A stretch of 64,000 bases of DNA from an uncultured Nocardioidaceae bacterium (GCA_902805855.1 CADCUJ010000103.1:1-64000); one strand, 5' to 3'; numbered from the stretch's first letter, positions 31,786 to 40,880 are shown. The notes: a model not told the origin generated them from the sequence alone. A program made the numbers and translations.

Positions 31786-32598
31786 TCAGGTCTTCGCGAG
31801 GGTGCCCAGGTAGAGCTCGATGACCTTCGGGTCCTTGGACAGCTCGGAGCCGGTCCCTGTGTAGGCGTTGCGTCCCTGGTCCATCACGTAGCCTCGTTCA
31901 CAGATCTGGAGGCAGCGGCGAGCGTTCTGCTCGACCATCACCACCGAGACCCCTGCGCGGTTGATCCGGCGGGTCTGCACGAACACCTCGTCCTGCAGCA
32001 CCGGCGACAGGCCGGCCGACGGCTCGTCGAGCAGCAGCACGGAGGGCTCGGCCATCAGGGCCCGCCCCATGGCCACCATCTGACGTTCGCCGCCGGACAA
32101 CGAGCCGGCGCGCTGGTTGCGTCGGTCGACGAGAGTGGGGAACAGGCCGCCGACGAAGTCGAAGCGTTTGCGGAAGGTCTTGGGCCGCTGGTAGACGCCC
32201 ATCTCCAGGTTCTCCTGGATGGTCAGGGACGGGAAGACGTTGTTGGTCTGCGGCACGAAACCGATGCCCTTGCTCACCAGCGCGTCCGCCCGATCGTTGG
32301 TGACCTCCTCGCCCCTGAGCCGAACGCTCCCCGAGCTCACCCGGACCAGCCCGAAGAGCGCCTTGAGGAGGGTGGACTTGCCGGCCCCGTTCGGACCGAT
32401 GATGCCGACCAGCTCACCTTCCTGGCAGTAGAGGTCGGCCCCACTGAGGATGTTCACACCGGGCAGGTAGCCGGCCACCAGGTCGTCCGCGCGCAGCACG
32501 GCGCCCTCAGCAGCCTTCAGGTGCTCGCGACGCCCGGGAATCTCGTCCTGACCGGTCGTGTCGATGATGCCGTCGTGCCCGCCGCTGTCGCCGCTCAC
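31786..32598 (-). CDS. livF: Branched-chain amino acid ABC transporter, ATPase LivF
   Basis: This 270-residue ATPase has Walker A GPNGAGKST, signature LSGGERQMVAMGRAL and Walker B VLLLDEPSAGL. The LivF subfamily is shown by the segment VSKGIGFVPQTNNVFPSLT. The N-terminus is about 35 residues longer than usual and polar. It is the last gene of the livH-M-G-F unit and overlaps livG by four bases. Confidence 0.93.
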   Translation of the reverse strand: MSGDSGGHDGIIDTTGQDEIPGRREHLKAAEGAVLRADDLVAGYLPGVNILSGADLYCQEGELVGIIGPNGAGKSTLLKALFGLVRVSSGSVRLRGEEVTNDRADALVSKGIGFVPQTNNVFPSLTIQENLEMGVYQRPKTFRKRFDFVGGLFPTLVDRRNQRAGSLSGGERQMVAMGRALMAEPSVLLLDEPSAGLSPVLQDEVFVQTRRINRAGVSVVMVEQNARRCLQICERGYVMDQGRNAYTGTGSELSKDPKVIELYLGTLAKT

Positions 32599-33563
32599 TT
32601 GCGCTCCTCGGTCTTGGTCGTCCCGGCGATCTCCGCCTCGGCCGCTGCGATGATCTCCTCCTCAACGTCCTCACTGAGGTCCTGGTCGTGGTGCGAGCCG
32701 AGGTAGGCGTCGATCACGCTCTTGTTCGCCATCACGGAGTCGGGCGGGCCCTCGGCGACGATCGTGCCTTGAGCCATCACGATGACCCAGTCAGAGATGT
32801 CGCGGACCATGTCCATGTCGTGCTCTACGAACAGCACAGTGCGTCCCTCGTCACGCAGCGACTTCACGTGGCCGAGCAGGGACTGCTTGAGCGCCGGGTT
32901 CACCCCCGCCATCGGCTCGTCGAGCATCACCAGCTCCGGGTCCGCCATCAGCGCCCGCGCCATCTCCAACAGCTTGCGCTGGCCTCCGGACAGCGACCCG
33001 GCGAAGTCGTTGCGCTTCTTGTCCAGCAGGAAACGCTCGAGGAGCTTGTCGGCCTTGTCGGTGATCTGTCTTTCCTGACCGCCCCATCTCTGGAGCAGGG
33101 CCGAGAGGAAGCGCTCGCCTGACTGACCGGTTGCACCCAGCCGCATGTTCTCCACGACGTGGAGCTTCGCGAGCACCTTGGTCAGCTGGAAGGTACGCAC
33201 CATGCCCATCCGGGCAACCTGGTAGGCGGGGACACCGGACAGGGGCCGGCCGTTGAACGACCAGGTCCCGGACTGCGGCTTGTCGAAGCCGGTCAGCACG
33301 TTGAAGAACGTGGTCTTGCCGGCGCCGTTGGGCCCGATCAGAGCGGTGATCACGCCCCGTTGGATCTCCACGTGCTCGACGTCGACCGCCGTGAGGCCAC
33401 CGAACTGTCGGGTCACGTTGTCCGCGACGACGATCGGGTCGGGCTTGGCAGAGCCCGGTCTGTGGTCGACCTGGTTCAGCGCCTCGCGCGCAGCAGTGCT
33501 GTCGGCCCTGGACCCGTTGCCCGGCGTGTCCCCGGCAGCGGCGGTGGTCTGCTCAGCGGGCAT
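32595..33563 (-). CDS. livG: Branched-chain amino acid ABC transporter, ATPase LivG
   Basis: This 322-residue ATPase has Walker A GPNGAGKTT, signature LSGGQRKLLEMARAL and Walker B LVMLDEPMAGV, with the LivG-type insert between them. The first 45 residues are a polar extension not needed for the ATPase fold, and the C-terminus has an acidic tail (EDVEEEIIAAAEAE). It overlaps livM by eleven bases. LivF and LivG together drive the LivH-LivM channel. Confidence 0.93.
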   Translation of the reverse strand: MPAEQTTAAAGDTPGNGSRADSTAAREALNQVDHRPGSAKPDPIVVADNVTRQFGGLTAVDVEHVEIQRGVITALIGPNGAGKTTFFNVLTGFDKPQSGTWSFNGRPLSGVPAYQVARMGMVRTFQLTKVLAKLHVVENMRLGATGQSGERFLSALLQRWGGQERQITDKADKLLERFLLDKKRNDFAGSLSGGQRKLLEMARALMADPELVMLDEPMAGVNPALKQSLLGHVKSLRDEGRTVLFVEHDMDMVRDISDWVIVMAQGTIVAEGPPDSVMANKSVIDAYLGSHHDQDLSEDVEEEIIAAAEAEIAGTTKTEERK

Positions 33564-34551
33564 CGATCGCCAGCTCCCTTCGGTCCCCGAAGATCCCTTG
33601 TGGTCGGAAGATCATCAACAGCATCAGGCCCAGTCCCAAGAAGATGAACCGCATCAGGCTCGCCTGGGTGGAGGTCATGATGGAGGCCGGGATGAGCGGG
33701 TCGGCACCACCTGTCGCCTGGGCGAAGAAGATGCCGAGCCCGCTGATCAGGAACCAGAAGATGATCGATCCGGCAACCGGCCCGAGCACCCGGGCTGCTC
33801 CACCGATCAGGAGCACGGTGTAGGCGAAGAAGGTGACGTCCGTGGCGAAGAACGACGGTCCGATCGAGGCCGACCTCAGTGCGGTGATGAATCCGGCCAG
33901 CGCGCCGAACAGCCCGCCGAGCATCAGCGCCTGCATCTTGTACGAGTAGACGTTCTTGCCGAGAGACCGCACCGCGTCCTCGTCCTCGCGGATGGACTTC
34001 AGCACCCGCCCCCAGGGACTGCGCATCAGCAGCCAGATGACGACGCAGGAGATGGCGACCAGGACCCAGCCGACCGTCATCACCCAGAAGTCGAAGGCGC
34101 TCCAGGTGACCAGTCCCGGGATGCCGATCGACCCGGTGTAGGGGTTGAGCGCACGGAACGGCTCGATGAAACCGGTCAGGCCGTCCTGGCCCCCGAACGT
34201 GTCCGACAAGGTTGCGGCCCCGATCGACTGCCGGATGATCTCCGCTGCGGCGATGGTCACGATCGCCAGGTAGTCGGCTCGCAGGCGAAGCGTCGGGACA
34301 CCGAGGAGAAGGGCCAGCACGACGGTGAGCAGCAGTCCGGCCAGCGCCCCCAGCCACAGGCTCAGGCCGAGCACGATGGGGAAGGACACCAGTGCGTAAC
34401 CGGCGACCATCATGAAACCGGCCTGCCCGAAGTTGAGCAGCCCGGTGTAGCCGAAGTGCACGTTGAGCCCGATCGCTGCCAAGGCGTAGATGACCGCGGT
34501 AGGACCGAGGGCTGACTGGAGCGAGAGGCTCAGGATGGTTTGAAAGTCCAT
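33553..34551 (-). CDS. livM: Branched-chain amino acid ABC transporter, permease LivM
   Basis: This 332-residue membrane protein has about nine hydrophobic helices. The segment LNVHFGYTGLLNFGQAGFM is the LivM family mark in the second helix region, and GRVLKSIREDEDAVRSLG is the cytoplasmic coupling loop that contacts the ATPases. The length is normal. It starts 16 bases after livH. Confidence 0.93.
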   Translation of the reverse strand: MDFQTILSLSLQSALGPTAVIYALAAIGLNVHFGYTGLLNFGQAGFMMVAGYALVSFPIVLGLSLWLGALAGLLLTVVLALLLGVPTLRLRADYLAIVTIAAAEIIRQSIGAATLSDTFGGQDGLTGFIEPFRALNPYTGSIGIPGLVTWSAFDFWVMTVGWVLVAISCVVIWLLMRSPWGRVLKSIREDEDAVRSLGKNVYSYKMQALMLGGLFGALAGFITALRSASIGPSFFATDVTFFAYTVLLIGGAARVLGPVAGSIIFWFLISGLGIFFAQATGGADPLIPASIMTSTQASLMRFIFLGLGLMLLMIFRPQGIFGDRRELAIDAR

Positions 34552-34567
34552 TGTCGCGTTGCCTTCC

Positions 34568-35941
34568 TCAGCCGACCCGCTGAGCCCTGCCGAGCAGACC
34601 CTGGGGCCTGATCAGCAGGACGATGATGAGTACGAGCAGTGCACTGACGAACTTGAACTCGGCCGGCACGAGCAGGGTGGAGAGCTCGGTCAACAGGCCG
34701 ATGATGAAAGCGCCGACGATGGCTCCCCAGATGGTGCCCAGACCACCGAGCACTGTCGCGGCGAAGATCAGCAGCAGCAGCTTGAAGCCGATCTGGTAGT
34801 CGAAACCCTGGGTGAGGCCGAGGAGCGCACCGGCCAGCCCGGCAAGCGCGGCGCCACCGATCCAGACCAGGTTGATGACACGCTCCACGTTGATCCCGGT
34901 CGCGGAGGACAGCGCAGGGTTGTCGGCGACCGATCGGGTCGCCTTGCCCAGCCGGGTGAACTGGAGCAGCGACGTCACCGCCACAAGCATGGCCATCCCG
35001 ACCAGGGCGACGATGAGCTCCTTGGGTGTGAGCAGGATCGGGCCGATCTCCCATGGCTGGGTGGCTGAGAACTGGGAGTAGTTCCGGCTCTGCGCCCCGG
35101 CGAGGTACTGGTAGACGTTGCGGAGGAAGATCGAGAGACCGATGCTGACGATCATCATCGCGATCACCCCGGTCCCCCGGCGTCGTAGCGGGCGCCACAG
35201 ACCTGCATCGTTCACCCAGCCGAACACTCCGGAGAGCACGAACGCCGCGACGACCGCCACTGCGACAGTGATGTTGATCCCACCGACCCGGATCGCTCCG
35301 GGAAGCTGGTCGACGGCGAAGGCGGCGAGTGCCCCGAAGGTGACGAGCTCACCGTGGGAGAAGTTCGTCAGTCCGGTGGTGCCGAAGATCATCGAGAGCC
35401 CGAGTGCCGCCATGGCGAGCAGGACCGAGAAGACGATCCCGCCCACGAAGAGCTGCGCGGCTTGGACTCCGATCCCGGAACCGGCGCCCTCCGCCGCGCC
35501 GATCGGGAAGGTGACCGACTGGTCGGAGTCCAGGTTGATGGCCACCGTGCGCTCGAGGACCTCCGGCTGGGTGTCCTCCGGCAGACTCTGCTCGTCGATC
35601 CTCACCGTGAACGACTGGCCGAGGTTGTCGATGGCGGTGCCCGGCAGATCGACGATCGCCGTCCCGTCGGCTCCGGTCGTCCCTTCGCCGACGACCTGAC
35701 CGGAGGAGTCCTCGACGATCGTGGTCACGCCCTCGACGGGGGTCTGTGGCTCGTCGCGGCGGTCACAGATCCGGACCAGGATGGAGATGGAGTCGTCGTC
35801 GGTCGCCTCCGGCAGGGCGCACTCTGCGCTGCCCCCTGCGGAGACGCTGGGAACCGCGGCCTGGGCGGACCCGGAAAGGACGACCACTGCGACGAAGAAG
35901 GCGGCGAACAGCGCTGCGATTCGGGTAAGGCCGACGTGCAT
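34568..35941 (-). CDS. livH: LivH permease with an N-terminal extracytoplasmic domain
   Basis: This 457-residue protein is about 150 residues longer than a normal LivH. Residues 1-29 are a signal peptide ending in SGSAQA. Residues about 30-150 form a secreted beta-rich domain with two cysteines (AECALPE and VRICDRR) and the strand pattern SSGQVVGEGTTGADGTAIVD, which resembles Ig-like or CnaB/SpaA folds. The permease then begins at AAQLFVGGIVF and contains GLTNFSHGELVTFGALAAF. GACAGGAG stands before the ATG. The extra domain may dock LivK or sense ligand; that is inference. Confidence 0.88.
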   Translation of the reverse strand: MHVGLTRIAALFAAFFVAVVVLSGSAQAAVPSVSAGGSAECALPEATDDDSISILVRICDRRDEPQTPVEGVTTIVEDSSGQVVGEGTTGADGTAIVDLPGTAIDNLGQSFTVRIDEQSLPEDTQPEVLERTVAINLDSDQSVTFPIGAAEGAGSGIGVQAAQLFVGGIVFSVLLAMAALGLSMIFGTTGLTNFSHGELVTFGALAAFAVDQLPGAIRVGGINITVAVAVVAAFVLSGVFGWVNDAGLWRPLRRRGTGVIAMMIVSIGLSIFLRNVYQYLAGAQSRNYSQFSATQPWEIGPILLTPKELIVALVGMAMLVAVTSLLQFTRLGKATRSVADNPALSSATGINVERVINLVWIGGAALAGLAGALLGLTQGFDYQIGFKLLLLIFAATVLGGLGTIWGAIVGAFIIGLLTELSTLLVPAEFKFVSALLVLIIVLLIRPQGLLGRAQRVG

Positions 35942-35980
35942 GGGTCTCCTGTCGCCTCATCTGGGTCGATGTCTCGCGGG

Positions 35981-36028
35981 ACTATAGCGACAAGTGACCA
36001 GCGCCATAACCCAGCTCGCCCTGGTCAC
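35981..36028 (-). promoter_or_regulatory. livH: livH promoter with an overlapping inverted repeat
   Basis: On the minus strand a good -10, TATAGT, lies at 35981-35986, with a weak -35 at 36004-36009 and a 17-base spacer. An 8-bp perfect inverted repeat, GTGACCAG at 35994-36001 and CTGGTCAC at 36021-36028, spans the -35. Such a site fits a dimeric regulator blocking or recruiting RNA polymerase. The rest of the gap from 35942 to 36159 shows nothing else. Confidence 0.5.
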
Positions 36029-36159
36029 TCACCCCATGTTCACGAGATCGGGAATCACACTATGGCATCGGCGCGATGCTGTGCCGTACCTGCGCACAAC
36101 AATGCTGCATCGCAGGCTGTTGGCTTGGCGTCTGCAACGAGTCTCGCCCCTCGCATCCC

Positions 36160-36918
36160 TCACCGCAGTGCGGCGACGGCGAGGCTCAGCAGCGGTGCCA
36201 CCACCAACGCGGGAAGCAGGTCTCCGACCGGCAGCTGCTTGAGCCGGAGCAGCCGCAGGGCGACGCCGACCAACAGCAGGCCGCCGACGGTGGTCATCGC
36301 GGCGAGCTGGGCGTCTGCGAGAACGTCGCCGAGGGCGGCGCCGAGCAAGGTGAGCGATCCCTGCACGAGCAGGATGCTGATCACGCTCGCACCAACACCC
36401 CAACCCAACGACGCCGCGAAGGCGATCGAGGCGAAGCCGTCCAGCGCGGACTTGAGGTACAGCTGGTCCGCACCGTTGCCCAGTCCCTCGTTGAGCGAGC
36501 CCAGGATGGTCAGCGGCCCGACGCAGAACACCAGTGAGCTCGATACGAACCCCTCGATGAACCGCTGCCGGTCTCTCCGGTTCTCAGCATCGCGTGAGCG
36601 AGCGCGCAGCCGTTCTTGGAGCCAGCCGCCGAAGCCCTCGAGCCGGTCCTCGATCCGCAGCAGCGAACCGGCGATCCCGCCCAGGAGCAGGGAGCCGAGC
36701 ACGATCAGCGTCGGCGCGCTGCTTCCGACCGCACTGGCCCAGTCGGCGTCGGCGACGCGCGCCGCCGAAGTGGCTGCGATGAGCAGGGTGACCAGGCCGA
36801 GTCCGTCGGTGACCACGTCGCGGCTGCGCTGGGAGAGCCGGTGACCGACGCCGACGCCGATCACCGTGCCGACGAGCACGGCGACGATGTTGACCAGCGT
36901 GCCGACTCCAGGGAACAC
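36160..36918 (-). CDS. DUF554 family membrane protein
   Basis: The GTG at 36918 gives 252 residues. The N-terminal GTLVNIVAVLVGTVIGVGVG and the central FIEGFVSSSLVFCVGPLTIL, followed by LKSALDGFASIAFAASLGWG, match the DUF554 family of putative transporters. About seven helices are visible. A purine-rich ribosome binding site, GAGAGGGGG, precedes the start. The function of the family is not established. It is transcribed in the same direction as the liv genes but lies upstream of their promoter. Confidence 0.85.
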   Translation of the reverse strand: MFPGVGTLVNIVAVLVGTVIGVGVGHRLSQRSRDVVTDGLGLVTLLIAATSAARVADADWASAVGSSAPTLIVLGSLLLGGIAGSLLRIEDRLEGFGGWLQERLRARSRDAENRRDRQRFIEGFVSSSLVFCVGPLTILGSLNEGLGNGADQLYLKSALDGFASIAFAASLGWGVGASVISILLVQGSLTLLGAALGDVLADAQLAAMTTVGGLLLVGVALRLLRLKQLPVGDLLPALVVAPLLSLAVAALR

Positions 36919-37072
36919 CGGACCCCCTCTCTACCGCTTCGATGGTGGTAGTCGTACCCTGACGCTCGGACCACCGGGGGGTGGGTCTCGCGGCACGACC
37001 TCAGGCACGCCAAGCGAATCACGCAGCGTGCCGTTGGTCGCGACGCGCCTGAGGACTGAAGGGTGAGAGCCG

Positions 37073-37666
37073 GTGACGCGTAGCTCGGTGCACGTCCGCG
37101 ATGCCAGGCCTGCTGATGCCGCTGCTCTGCTCCGCATCTGGACAGAGGCCTCGCAGCGCGCCGTCGAGCTGCAACCTACCGCGAAGGCGGACGCGGAGGC
37201 GTCCTCCGCGCTGGCGCGGATCGCAGCCGAACCCGACGAGCGTCTCGTCGTAGGGCTCGTGGACGACGACGTGGTGGGCGCGATGCATCTACGCCGAGCG
37301 CCGGTCTCGCCGATCCACAGCGAAACCGCCATCCACGCCAGCTTTCTGCACGTGCTCGACCAGTGGCGGCGCCGCGGGGTCGGCAGAGCCCTGCTGGAGG
37401 CGGCGGTGAGCTGGGCCGAGGAGAAGGACACCACGCACGTCCTGGCAGCCTCGACGACGAGCTCCCGCGACACGAACCGGTTCATGGCGCGACTCGGTCT
37501 GGGCCCGGTGGCGATCATCCGCGGCGCCCCGGTTCACGTGCTGCGAGCGAAGCTGCCCCGGGAGGTGCCCGCGGGATCGCGCGGAGGTACCCGTTCGCAC
37601 CCCCAGCTCAGCCGGGTCCTGGCGCATCGCCGCTCTCAGAGGCGGCGGGCAGCAGGACGCACGTGA
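37073..37666 (+). CDS. GNAT family N-acetyltransferase
   Basis: This 197-residue protein has the GNAT fold. The acetyl-CoA site is WRRRGVGRALLEAAVSWAEE, with the usual R-x-x-G-x-G/A pattern, and the following strand carries an Asn near TNRFMARLG. The substrate is not evident. The last 35 residues are basic, look unstructured and run 59 bases into the convergent thioesterase gene, so the true end of the folded part is near residue 160. GAAGGGTGAGAG precedes the GTG. Confidence 0.75.
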   Translation: MTRSSVHVRDARPADAAALLRIWTEASQRAVELQPTAKADAEASSALARIAAEPDERLVVGLVDDDVVGAMHLRRAPVSPIHSETAIHASFLHVLDQWRRRGVGRALLEAAVSWAEEKDTTHVLAASTTSSRDTNRFMARLGLGPVAIIRGAPVHVLRAKLPREVPAGSRGGTRSHPQLSRVLAHRRSQRRRAAGRT

Positions 37667-38111
37667 TCCGCGCCGTACACACGCGTCTGCCCTGCTCGTC
37701 GCTGACCACGACTTCGTAGCAGGTGCTGGAACGGCCCAGGTGCACCGCCTGCGCGACGCCGGTGACCACTCCGTCTCTGGCCGAGCGGTGGTGGGTCGCG
37801 TTGATGTCGACGCCGACCGCGACCCGGTCGGGATGAGCATGGATCGCCGAGCCGATCGATCCCAGGCTCTCGGCGAGCACGACGGACGCGCCACCGTGGA
37901 GCAGGCCGTAAGGCTGGGTGTTCCCCATCACCGGCATCGTCGCCACGAGGCGGTCCGCCGAGGCCTCCACCAGCACGACCCCCATCTTCTCGTTCAGCGC
38001 ACCCATCGCGGAGCCACGGAGGAACTCGGCGGTGTGGCCGGCGTCGGTCTGCTCGGTGTCGGGGTGCTCGGTGTCGGGGTGCTCGGTCCCGTCGGGGTGG
38101 GCCTGGTGCAT
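37608..38111 (-). CDS. PaaI-type hotdog thioesterase
   Basis: The ATG at 38111 gives 167 residues. The core has PYGLLHGGASVVLAESLGS, the HGG motif with catalytic side residues of the PaaI/4HBT hotdog family, and VGVDINATHHRSA typical of this branch. The substrate would be an acyl-CoA. The first 28 residues are an acidic, His-rich repeat (EHPDTEHPDTEQTD) encoded by 15-bp tandem units. It is convergent and overlapping with the GNAT gene and divergent from polA. Confidence 0.82.
   Translation of the reverse strand: MHQAHPDGTEHPDTEHPDTEQTDAGHTAEFLRGSAMGALNEKMGVVLVEASADRLVATMPVMGNTQPYGLLHGGASVVLAESLGSIGSAIHAHPDRVAVGVDINATHHRSARDGVVTGVAQAVHLGRSSTCYEVVVSDEQGRRVCTARITCVLLPAASESGDAPGPG
38051..38080 (-). 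repeat. 15-bp tandem repeat in the thioesterase gene
   Basis: Two perfect 15-base units (38051-38065 and 38066-38080) plus a degenerate third encode the EHPDT repeat near the N-terminus of the thioesterase. Confidence 0.85.
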
Positions 38112-38158
38112 GCGGTCATTGTGGTTCACGTGGACTGAGCATGGTCGGTGGGGCGGGC

Positions 38159-38164
38159 TAGGGT
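38159..38164 (+). promoter_or_regulatory. -10 element of polA (leaderless type)
   Basis: TAGGGT lies seven bases before the GTG at 38172 and overlaps the alternative upstream GTG at 38163, so it decides the start. Confidence 0.5.
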
Positions 38165-38171
38165 GATCTCC

Positions 38172-40880
38172 GTGCCAGACCAGCCTGCAGCCCAGCACGA
38201 GCCACCGGGGCAGGGCCCCCGGCTCCTCCTGCTCGACGGCCACTCGCTGGCCTACCGGGCCTTCTTCGCGCTGCCGGTGGAGAACTTCTCGACCACGACG
38301 GGCCAGACCACCAACGCCGTCTACGGCTTCACGTCCATGTTGATCAACGTGCTGCGCGACGAGCAGCCCACGCACGTCGGCGTCGCGTTCGACAAGTCAC
38401 GGCAAACCTTCCGGCTCGAGCAGTATGCCGACTACAAGGCCAAGCGGAACAAGACACCCGAGGAGTTCAGCAGCCAGCTGCCGCTGATCAAGGAGGTGCT
38501 CGATGCGCTCCGGATCAAGCACCTCGAGGTCGAGGGCTACGAGGCCGACGACATCATCGCCACGCTCACCACGCAGGCGACGGCCGAGGGCATGCAGGTG
38601 CTGGTCTGTTCCGGTGACCGGGACGCCTTCCAGCTCGTCGACACCTTGACCACCGTGATCTACCCGATGCGAGGCGTCTCGGAGATGAAGCGGATGACGC
38701 CGGCTGCGGTCGAGGAGCGCTACGGCATCCCGCCGTCGCGGTACCCCGAGATGGCGGCCCTGGTCGGCGAGACCTCGGACAACCTGCCCGGGGTGCCCGG
38801 GGTGGGGGAGGGGTACGCCGCCAAGTGGCTCAACCAGTTCGACGGCTTGGACAACCTGATCGCACGCGCCGATGAGATCACCGGCAAGAAGGGAGAGTCG
38901 CTGCGCGCGCACCTGGGTGACGTGATCCGCAACCGCCAGCTCAACCGGCTGGTCTGTGACATCGCTTTGCCGGCCACGCCGACCGACCTCGTTCAGCAGC
39001 CGTGGGACCGCCACGCCGTGCACACGCTCTTCGACAGCCTCGAGTTCCGCGTCCTTCGCGACCGGTTGTTCGAGACGCTGAGCTCCGAGGAGGACGTCGA
39101 GCAGGGCGGCTTCGAGCTCCAGGGCACCCACCTCGCCGAGGGTGAGCTCGCGGACTGGCTCAGGGAGCACGCCGTGGCGGGCCAACGGGTCGGGCTCCAG
39201 GTGCACGGCAGCTGGCGATCCGGTGCCGGTGACGTGCACTCGCTCGCCCTGGCCACGACGGACGGAGCGGCGGCGTGGGTCGAGGTGGAACGGCTCGGTG
39301 CCGAGGACGACAAGACGCTTGCGGACTGGCTGGGCGACCCGTCGTACCCCAAGGTGATGCACGACGCGAAGGGTCCGATGCTGGCGCTGGCCGCACGCGG
39401 GTGGCAGCTCACAGGTCTCGAGCGCGACACCGCGCTCTCTGCCTACCTTGCCCGCCCGGACCAGCGCTCCTATGACCTGGCGGACCTCACCGTGCGCTAC
39501 CTCAAGCGAGAGCTGCGCAGGCAGGAGGAGGACCCGGGCCAGCTGAGCTTCGAGTCGGTGCTCGAGGACAGCGCCGGCGACAGCTGGATGCTCCAGGCGC
39601 GTGCGGTCCTCGATCTCGCTGCCGCGCTCGACCAGGAGCTCGAGGACCGCGGCGGCACCCGGCTGCTCGGCGACGTGGAGCTGCCGCTGGTGCTCGTGCT
39701 CGCGGAGATGGAGCGGATCGGCGTCGCGGTCGACGTCGCGCACCTCGAAGCCCTGGAGGCCGAGTTCGCAGGCGGGGTGAAGAAGGCCGCGGACGAGGCG
39801 TTCGACGTGATCGGCAAGGAGATCAACCTCGGTTCCCCGAAACAGCTCCAGGTGGTGCTGTTCGAGGAGCTGGACATGCCGAAGACCAAACGCACGAAGA
39901 CCGGCTACACGACCGACGCCGACGCGCTGCAGCAGCTCTTCGTGAAGACCGAGCACCCGTTCCTCCTCGCGCTGCTGCGTCACCGCGATGTCTCCCGGCT
40001 CCGGCAGACCGTCGAAGGGCTGCTCAAGACCGTCGCCTCCGACGGCCGGATTCACACCACCTTCAACCAGCTGATCGCGGCCACCGGCCGGCTCTCGAGC
40101 ACGGACCCCAACCTCCAGAACATCCCGATCCGCACCGAGGAAGGCCGTCGCATCCGCGAGGCGTTCGTGGTCGGCACGGGGTATGACTCGCTGATGACCG
40201 CCGACTACAGCCAGATCGAGATGCGGATCATGGCGCACCTTTCGGAGGACGCGCTGCTGATCGAGGCGTTCAAGTCCGGCCGCGACTTCCACGCGGTGAC
40301 CGCGGCCCGCGTGTTCGGTGTGGACGCCGACGCGGTGACTCCGCAGATGCGCGCCAAGATCAAGGCGATGAACTACGGACTCGCCTACGGCTTGTCCGCG
40401 TTCGGCCTGTCCAACCAGCTCGGCATCGAGACCGCCGAGGCGCGGGCGCTGATGGAGGAGTACTTCGAGACCTTCGGCGGCGTGCGCGACTACCTCGCCG
40501 GGATCGTCGAGGAGGCCCGCAAGTGCGGGTTCACCGAGACGATCATGGGTCGTCGTCGGTACCTGCCGGACCTGACCAGCGACAACCGGCAGCGCCGGGA
40601 GATGGCCGAGCGGATGGCGTTGAACGCGCCCATCCAGGGTTCGGCGGCGGACATCATCAAGGTGGCCATGCTCAAGGTCGACGAGAGCATCCCTGCGGCG
40701 GGCCTCGAGTCACGGATGCTGCTGCAGGTGCACGACGAACTGGTGTTCGAGGTGGCCCCAGGTGAGGGGGATGCGCTGGAGGCGCTGGTGCGCCAGCAGA
40801 TGGCCGCGGCTGCAGAGCTCACGGTCCCACTCGACGTGTCGGTGGGCACCGGCCACAGCTGGCACGAGGCGGCCCACTAA
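38172..40880 (+). CDS. polA: DNA polymerase I
   Basis: This 902-residue enzyme has an N-terminal 5' nuclease (LLLLDGHSLAYRAFFALP, then YEADDIIATL and CSGDRDAFQLVD). A middle domain with the 3'-5' exonuclease fold has lost the Asp-x-Glu motif, as is usual in actinobacteria. The C-terminal polymerase has motif A DYSQIEMRIMAHLS near 677, motif B RAKIKAMNYGLAYG from 727, and motif C QVHDELVFEV with H854 and D855. It fills gaps in repair and removes RNA primers. Proofreading is therefore not expected. Confidence 0.96.
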   Translation: MPDQPAAQHEPPGQGPRLLLLDGHSLAYRAFFALPVENFSTTTGQTTNAVYGFTSMLINVLRDEQPTHVGVAFDKSRQTFRLEQYADYKAKRNKTPEEFSSQLPLIKEVLDALRIKHLEVEGYEADDIIATLTTQATAEGMQVLVCSGDRDAFQLVDTLTTVIYPMRGVSEMKRMTPAAVEERYGIPPSRYPEMAALVGETSDNLPGVPGVGEGYAAKWLNQFDGLDNLIARADEITGKKGESLRAHLGDVIRNRQLNRLVCDIALPATPTDLVQQPWDRHAVHTLFDSLEFRVLRDRLFETLSSEEDVEQGGFELQGTHLAEGELADWLREHAVAGQRVGLQVHGSWRSGAGDVHSLALATTDGAAAWVEVERLGAEDDKTLADWLGDPSYPKVMHDAKGPMLALAARGWQLTGLERDTALSAYLARPDQRSYDLADLTVRYLKRELRRQEEDPGQLSFESVLEDSAGDSWMLQARAVLDLAAALDQELEDRGGTRLLGDVELPLVLVLAEMERIGVAVDVAHLEALEAEFAGGVKKAADEAFDVIGKEINLGSPKQLQVVLFEELDMPKTKRTKTGYTTDADALQQLFVKTEHPFLLALLRHRDVSRLRQTVEGLLKTVASDGRIHTTFNQLIAATGRLSSTDPNLQNIPIRTEEGRRIREAFVVGTGYDSLMTADYSQIEMRIMAHLSEDALLIEAFKSGRDFHAVTAARVFGVDADAVTPQMRAKIKAMNYGLAYGLSAFGLSNQLGIETAEARALMEEYFETFGGVRDYLAGIVEEARKCGFTETIMGRRRYLPDLTSDNRQRREMAERMALNAPIQGSAADIIKVAMLKVDESIPAAGLESRMLLQVHDELVFEVAPGEGDALEALVRQQMAAAAELTVPLDVSVGTGHSWHEAAH

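Noticed and set aside
36919-37072. tRNA-like or degraded tRNA sequence upstream of the acetyltransferase gene
   Set aside because: The region lacks a T-arm consensus and a closing acceptor stem; it is treated as ordinary upstream sequence.
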